A stretch of 64,000 nucleotides of DNA from VXPQ01 sp964608315 (GTDB taxonomy: Bacteria > Bacteroidota > Rhodothermia > Rhodothermales > VXPQ01): assembly GCA_964608315.1 (NCBI GenBank), contig CAZSNF010000015.1:19554-83553 (forward strand), given 5' to 3'. Positions 61,101 through 64,000 of the stretch are shown one piece after another. Numbering within the stretch: the first letter of the stretch is position 1; each line of letters starts with the position of its first letter. The position numbers and the translations under genes are program-made. The notes below the pieces were generated by a model that was given only the letters and a program-made list of their open reading frames with translations, was not told the DNA's origin and searched no databases.

Positions 61101-61739
61101 CGCGTCAAAGGTCAATTCGACGGGCAGTTTCGCCAGTCTTCGCCATTTGGGCACCAGGCTTACATCCCTGATGTATTCGTTGTGCACGGGCGGAGCATAC
61201 CCCACCAGGCGCATGGCGCGAACCACGCCCAGCGTTCGACCGTCGCGCACAACCGGACGCCAAACAACCACAGCCTGCCGAAACGCGCCGTCCCGCGCAA
61301 TGCTTCCGTGCAGTCCGCCGGGAAAGCCGGACGCCGCAGGCGCCGCATCCATGGGCATGCTGAACCCGTTCCAGGCCATAAGGTCCATATCTGCGGCGTA
61401 CAACTCCACCGATGTCCCGTAGGGCGGCTTCAGGGTGGAAAAATAATGCGTCAGCGACGTTGAATCGGTCTGCTGCGCATCCAGCGCCTCGATGACCGCC
61501 GGAGCCGAGGCAATGCGCCCTGCGCGCTCGACAAGATCGCTTTGCAGCGCCTCGAAATCGTCCGAAATGCGGTCGAGCGCCGCCGAAACCACTTTTTCCC
61601 GGTATGAATCGGGGACCTGCCGAATCCCCGCGAGGCGGGCCTCGCGAACCGCCCACGTAAGGGGAATCAACGCAAGAAGCCCGACGGCTATCGCCACAAA
61701 ACGGAAGAGACGCCCCCGAACCGAAAAGCGTTTTGTCAT
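58104..61739 (-). CDS. Very large NtrY-like membrane histidine kinase
   Basis: 1211 residues. TM1 (VAIAVGLLALIPLTWAVREA), a ~200-residue extracellular region, then about ten membrane helices, a second periplasmic-type region (~700-880), another TM (FGSLLLLVLLVVATGAVLAD), HAMP (ISKPIARLRSGLKEVAVGRL), HisKA with phosphoaccepting His in RRVAHEIRNPLTPMKLSVQH (about residue 990), and HATPase motifs NLIKNAFQAIAE, VVDNGSGVGDEAARKIF, HFSTKKTGTGLGLAIVK. The HEIRNPLTPMKLS box is characteristic of NtrY. No response-regulator gene lies within the window. Typical NtrY kinases are 700-750 residues. Confidence 0.88.
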   Translation of the reverse strand: MTKRFSVRGRLFRFVAIAVGLLALIPLTWAVREARLAGIRQVPDSYREKVVSAALDRISDDFEALQSDLVERAGRIASAPAVIEALDAQQTDSTSLTHYFSTLKPPYGTSVELYAADMDLMAWNGFSMPMDAAPAASGFPGGLHGSIARDGAFRQAVVVWRPVVRDGRTLGVVRAMRLVGYAPPVHNEYIRDVSLVPKWRRLAKLPVELTFDAQPGEPASSSRLLKGADGAPLGMVAIDAPSVRRMTELAAMLPNHLMALWTTLFLFWTLAGAWRLYRRELRRTQAEPGRWRILLGYFAFVAAYWWSIRFVLLALRVPSRWQQGKTPLAPLFDPAHLSSELFGGLLGATGEFLITILFLTAFAGAFLEWIVTLQRIRVRLARPRIASRAAFACMAAACTAILTGLALAAALVTRHVVLDSAFDFFTKGGLIPDLHLLSVFCSLVLMQIGVILLAVGVARAAVSEAQRQFALTSSPWILTISGGVSAVAPIALLYALTPIGSVLPLAILGYMLAAVFGLASLVLLRSIRRMDLALIQNLFPLVFLVTFLLYPMFYRGLDASRHARMLAAAGAFAEGGGTRASLAEGGMPISGVLLPSGSDDALFDAFSAAEFRDGFLVRSAGRYFEQYRLSEEVAQALERQPVVWKNERSAGGSWQTCYVRGDASSRPAMQAFAARAPRVTLFDHLYYLLRLTMGGLAIGLLCYLTGVWLRYRKGLLPARHIRFRDKVLNALIGIGIILIGLVGVVGEQAVTVGSRQSVQRWLRRHLDRVEQVLTAEARPGEHPSSVLGRMPVDSLAARVGIDLNIYEGHTISRLSRPQLIRDRLVDRRLPVEAYKALYADAERVVFTDERVGSFTYMAGFKALPGGAGRPRYIVSTPILPEQEIIEEDRANTVAYLFGSLLLLVLLVVATGAVLADAISKPIARLRSGLKEVAVGRLGETLPVDSRDEIGELVETFNEMQQQLAENRIRLARQERQLAWREMARRVAHEIRNPLTPMKLSVQHLRQAFADRADEPPARSAFGQVFDRITATLIEQIDSLARIASEFHAFARMPSREMQRMDMNDVIREALSLMQEESETDVRSALSDAPLWVEADRAELRRAYINLIKNAFQAIAEPEKGKVEVRTRREEASGKAWACSYVVDNGSGVGDEAARKIFEPHFSTKKTGTGLGLAIVKKSVEEMRGTIGFETEPGKGTVFRIRLPLLDDAPLS

Positions 61740-61782
61740 GACGAGACTGGTCTGGTTAGGCGCCGTAAAACAAATTAATTAA

Positions 61783-62028
61783 GGATACTCTGATTAAATC
61801 TGCAAAGTTCAGAGGCGCGCGAGGGGCGCGCCTGCAAGGAATGACGAAGCAATGCGGCAGGCCCCGCATAATTAATGAGGAATGACGCGGCCAGCGCGTT
61901 CCGCGCAGCCTTCCGAAGGGCGCTTCGCCCCCCATGCCCCGAATCCGCAGCGTTTACCGCTGATTTCAACGACGCCGTCATAGCGTCCTTTACGCAAGAG
62001 CGCGAAGCGCTGATCGAAATAGAATTAG
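61783..62028 (+). mobile_element. MITE-like element, copy D with altered right end
   Basis: TTAA (61779-61782) then GGATACTCTGATTAAATC, GCAAAGTTCAGAGG, loop GGCAGGCCCCGCATAATTAA, GAATGACGCGGCCAGCGCG, GAAGGGCGCTTCG, ending GAACTTAG-like GATCGAAATAGAATTAGGGC where AATCAGAGTATCC would be expected. The right terminus has been replaced by GGGCCTGT, as in several solo copies. Lies between the kinase gene start and the second Calx-beta gene. Confidence 0.75.
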
Positions 62029-62158
62029 GGCCTGTATTCGAGGCGCATTGCGCGCTGCCGGCTCTGGCGCCGACGGCGACATGGAGGGCGACGCCTTCAA
62101 GGCCTCGACGCAGGCCTCGCGCTTCGCGGGAAGGCGCGCCTGACGACGGGAATATCGG

Positions 62159-64000
62159 CTACTTGACGAGCGCCATCGTCTTGACGGCGATCCGATCCTC
62201 CGTACGCAGGACGTAGAAATACGTGCCGCTGGCGAGGTCGGAGGCGTCGAACGGAACGTCGTAGCGCCCCGCTGGCCGCGCGCCCTGCGTCAACACGCGC
62301 ACCTCGTGGCCGAGCACGTCGTAGACGGCGAGCCGCGCGCGCTGCGCCTTCGCGAGAGAAAACCTGATCGTGGTCTTCGGATTGAACGGGTTGGGATAGT
62401 TCTGCTCGAGCGCGAAAGCGGCGGGTATCTCTTCTTCCGCGCCGTCGCGTTCGGCGGACGTTGACTCCTCCGTCAGGGTCAGCTCCGCAATGGTCAGCTC
62501 GACGGACGAGGGAACGCCCGCCTGCACGCCTGCCGGCAGGTCGCCAAGCGCGACGGTGAACGTTTCGTCGTCTGCGTCGTCGTCCGCGTTCGTGGCGACG
62601 GCGCCCGCGTTGCTTGTCTGATTCGCCTCTATCACGATGGAGGCGAGCGCGGCGTAGTCGCCCGCTTCCGCCGTGCCGCCGGCGAACGCAAGAGGTATGG
62701 TTACGTCGTTGTCGAGCGGCTGCGTGAGGGTCGCCGCGACGGTGATCGTTTCGCCTTCGAACGTCGGGTTCGGCGACGCGGACAGGCTCACTGCCGCCGT
62801 CGAGGACGGCGGCGCAACAGGGGGAGTAACAGGGGGCGTCACGGGAGGCGTCACGGGAGGCGTCACGGGAGGCGTCACGGGAGGCGTAACAGGGGGCGAC
62901 GTGTCGCCCTCGTCGTCCGTGATCGTGATTTGTCCGTCGCCCGTGCGGCTGCCCGTCGCGCCCCCGCCAAGGTTCGTCGGCGTCAGCGGCTCAAGGCTCG
63001 CCGTCACCGTCTCGTGATCCTTGTCGGCGTCCTCCTTTGCAGTCAGCAGCACGGTCGCGGCAACGGCCGTGGCCCCCGTCTTCGGGCCCGTGAACGTCAG
63101 CGTTTTCCCGCTGAAGGCCACCCCCGCCGGACTGCCCGAAAGAGCAAGCGTGAATTTCGCGTTCAAAGCGTCCCCGGCGAACGCGAGCGGAACCGCCAGC
63201 GCCTCGCCCGAAACGAGACCCCGGTTCAGCGTAACCGTCAGCGAAGCCGTGTCGGTCGCGTCACCCTCCGTCGCCGTCTTGTCCGGCGTCGTCAGCGTAA
63301 CCGTCGTCGCGTCGTCGTCCTGAACCGACACCTGAGCGGTGGACGGATCGCCCACGCCGTAGCCCGCGCCGACGACGACCTCCACCGACGCCGCGCCGCT
63401 CGGCTCGTCCGTCGCGTCCGGCGCCGTCGGTACGGTGTACGTCCTCGTCGACTCACCCGCCGCGAACGTCACCGTCTTCGCGCCCTCCTTCGTCGACGCC
63501 ACGAAGTCCGAATCCTCAGCGTCCGACACGGCGAGGTCCACCGTCAGGCTCGACGTCGGAGCCGGATTCGCCGTCAACGTGAACGTCGCGTCCATCCCCT
63601 CCGTAACGGAAGACGCAACCGCCGCGATCGTGATTTCAGGCTCGGCGGGATCATCGTCGTCCAGCACTTGCACGAACGCAGAGGACAAGTCGCTCTTCAC
63701 CGCGTAGCCCGCGCCCATCGCGGGGTCCTGCGCGGAGCCGGGCTTGGGGCTTTGCAACGACACCGACACCGGACCGTTCGGCTCGTCCGTCATGTCCGCC
63801 ACCGTCGGGACGCTGTACGGCGCTGTCGCCATGGTCGCCGGGATCTTCACCGTCTTCGCGCCTTCGTTCGACGCCGCCACGAAATCCGAAACCGGAGCGT
63901 CCGACACACTCAGGTTCACCGTCAGGTCCGACGTCGGAGCCCGACTCGCCGTCAACGCGAACGTCGCGTCCATCCCCTCCGTCACCGACGCCGACCCGCC
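62159..64000 (-). CDS. Second Calx-beta/T9SS-sorted surface protein, C-terminal part (5' end outside window)
   Basis: 614 codons in the window, open at the right edge. Calx-beta-like modules with VTEGMDATFTLTANPAPTSS and VQDDDATTVTLTTPDKTATE, a proline-threonine linker of seven PPVT repeats, another module with PNPTFEGETITVAATLTQPL, then a type A T9SS sorting domain (EEIPAAFALEQNYPNPFNPK to AVKTMALVK). The last ~90 residues match the sorting domain of the 17524 gene closely. A role as an exported surface or matrix protein is inferred from these features. Confidence 0.85.
   Translation of the reverse strand, partial: GGSASVTEGMDATFALTASRAPTSDLTVNLSVSDAPVSDFVAASNEGAKTVKIPATMATAPYSVPTVADMTDEPNGPVSVSLQSPKPGSAQDPAMGAGYAVKSDLSSAFVQVLDDDDPAEPEITIAAVASSVTEGMDATFTLTANPAPTSSLTVDLAVSDAEDSDFVASTKEGAKTVTFAAGESTRTYTVPTAPDATDEPSGAASVEVVVGAGYGVGDPSTAQVSVQDDDATTVTLTTPDKTATEGDATDTASLTVTLNRGLVSGEALAVPLAFAGDALNAKFTLALSGSPAGVAFSGKTLTFTGPKTGATAVAATVLLTAKEDADKDHETVTASLEPLTPTNLGGGATGSRTGDGQITITDDEGDTSPPVTPPVTPPVTPPVTPPVTPPVTPPVAPPSSTAAVSLSASPNPTFEGETITVAATLTQPLDNDVTIPLAFAGGTAEAGDYAALASIVIEANQTSNAGAVATNADDDADDETFTVALGDLPAGVQAGVPSSVELTIAELTLTEESTSAERDGAEEEIPAAFALEQNYPNPFNPKTTIRFSLAKAQRARLAVYDVLGHEVRVLTQGARPAGRYDVPFDASDLASGTYFYVLRTEDRIAVKTMALVK
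62815..62900. repeat. Short tandem repeat encoding a (VTPP)n linker
   Basis: About seven units of a 12-base repeat, mainly GGCGTCACGGGA and GGCGTAACAGGG on the plus strand, encoding VTPP on the minus strand. Likely a flexible linker of variable length. Confidence 0.75.

Noticed and set aside
62815..62900. Regular short repeats as a CRISPR array
   Set aside because: The 12-base units are contiguous without spacers and are in frame, encoding a VTPP linker.

Overview
The window is a stretch of chromosome from a member of the Bacteroidota/Rhodothermota side of the tree, most likely a Rhodothermia-type bacterium. The clearest pointers are two large secreted proteins ending in a type IX secretion (T9SS) sorting domain of the 'FALEQNYPNPFNP' type, a PorW/SprE-like TPR lipoprotein, cysteine-free L36 and short S14, and TonB-dependent outer-membrane uptake. 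This placement is inferred from protein character; no rRNA is present to confirm it.

Layout. Positions 1-6503 (+) carry thrS (3' end), infC, rpmI, rplT, pheS, pheT, a small coiled-coil protein and zapA. Positions 6783-9181 (-) carry the menaquinone methyltransferase, an extended SDR and a biotin carrier protein, followed by a small membrane protein at 9283 (+). Positions 9663-12863 (-) look like a metal (probably zinc) uptake cluster: ZnuD-like TonB receptor, His-rich lipoprotein and a small Cys/His membrane protein. Then come def, ruvX, an HU-family gene and rel (13119-17054, -). A 1439-residue Calx-beta/T9SS protein (17524-21843, +) sits behind a (GA)22 tract. From 42798 down to 21915 (-) runs one merged str-S10-spc-alpha supercluster: rpsL to tuf, rpsJ, an intruding lipoprotein gene, rplC to rplQ, including secY, map and rpoA; infA and adk are missing from their usual places. 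Then ftsH, the PorW-like gene, pyk and hisI (-), yidD, moaB, cysS, hemB and an HhH-GPD protein (+), trkH-trkA and a very large NtrY-like kinase (-), and finally the 3' end of a second Calx-beta/T9SS protein (-) running off the right edge.

The most unusual content is not a gene. A family of about 254-bp elements is scattered between genes. Three intact copies (6512-6765, 35642-35894, 51529-51782) have 19-bp terminal inverted repeats beginning GGAACCTCTGATTAA or GGATACTCTGATTAA, exact 4-bp flanking duplications (TTAA, TTAA, TTAG), no transposase, and an internal 21-bp stem whose base pairs co-vary between copies. One intact copy lies inside the S10 operon between rplW and rplB. Two half copies flanking the HU gene add up to one nearly whole element, suggesting an inversion. 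About ten internally deleted or solo-end derivatives sit at gene borders, where they supply stop codons (yidD, def, rel), abut others (rplW, rplR, ftsH), supply a candidate ribosome-binding site (moaB), and supply the first codons of a small membrane protein (9283). I read this as a MITE-like, structured, non-autonomous element that has been repeatedly built into gene ends.

The two T9SS-exported Calx-beta proteins, the PorW-like lipoprotein, the hypermutable-looking (GA)22 tract and an exact 652-bp in-gene duplication together suggest a variable cell-surface system. Start sites were moved from the longest possible frame wherever family length, conserved N-termini or ribosome-binding sites argued for it.
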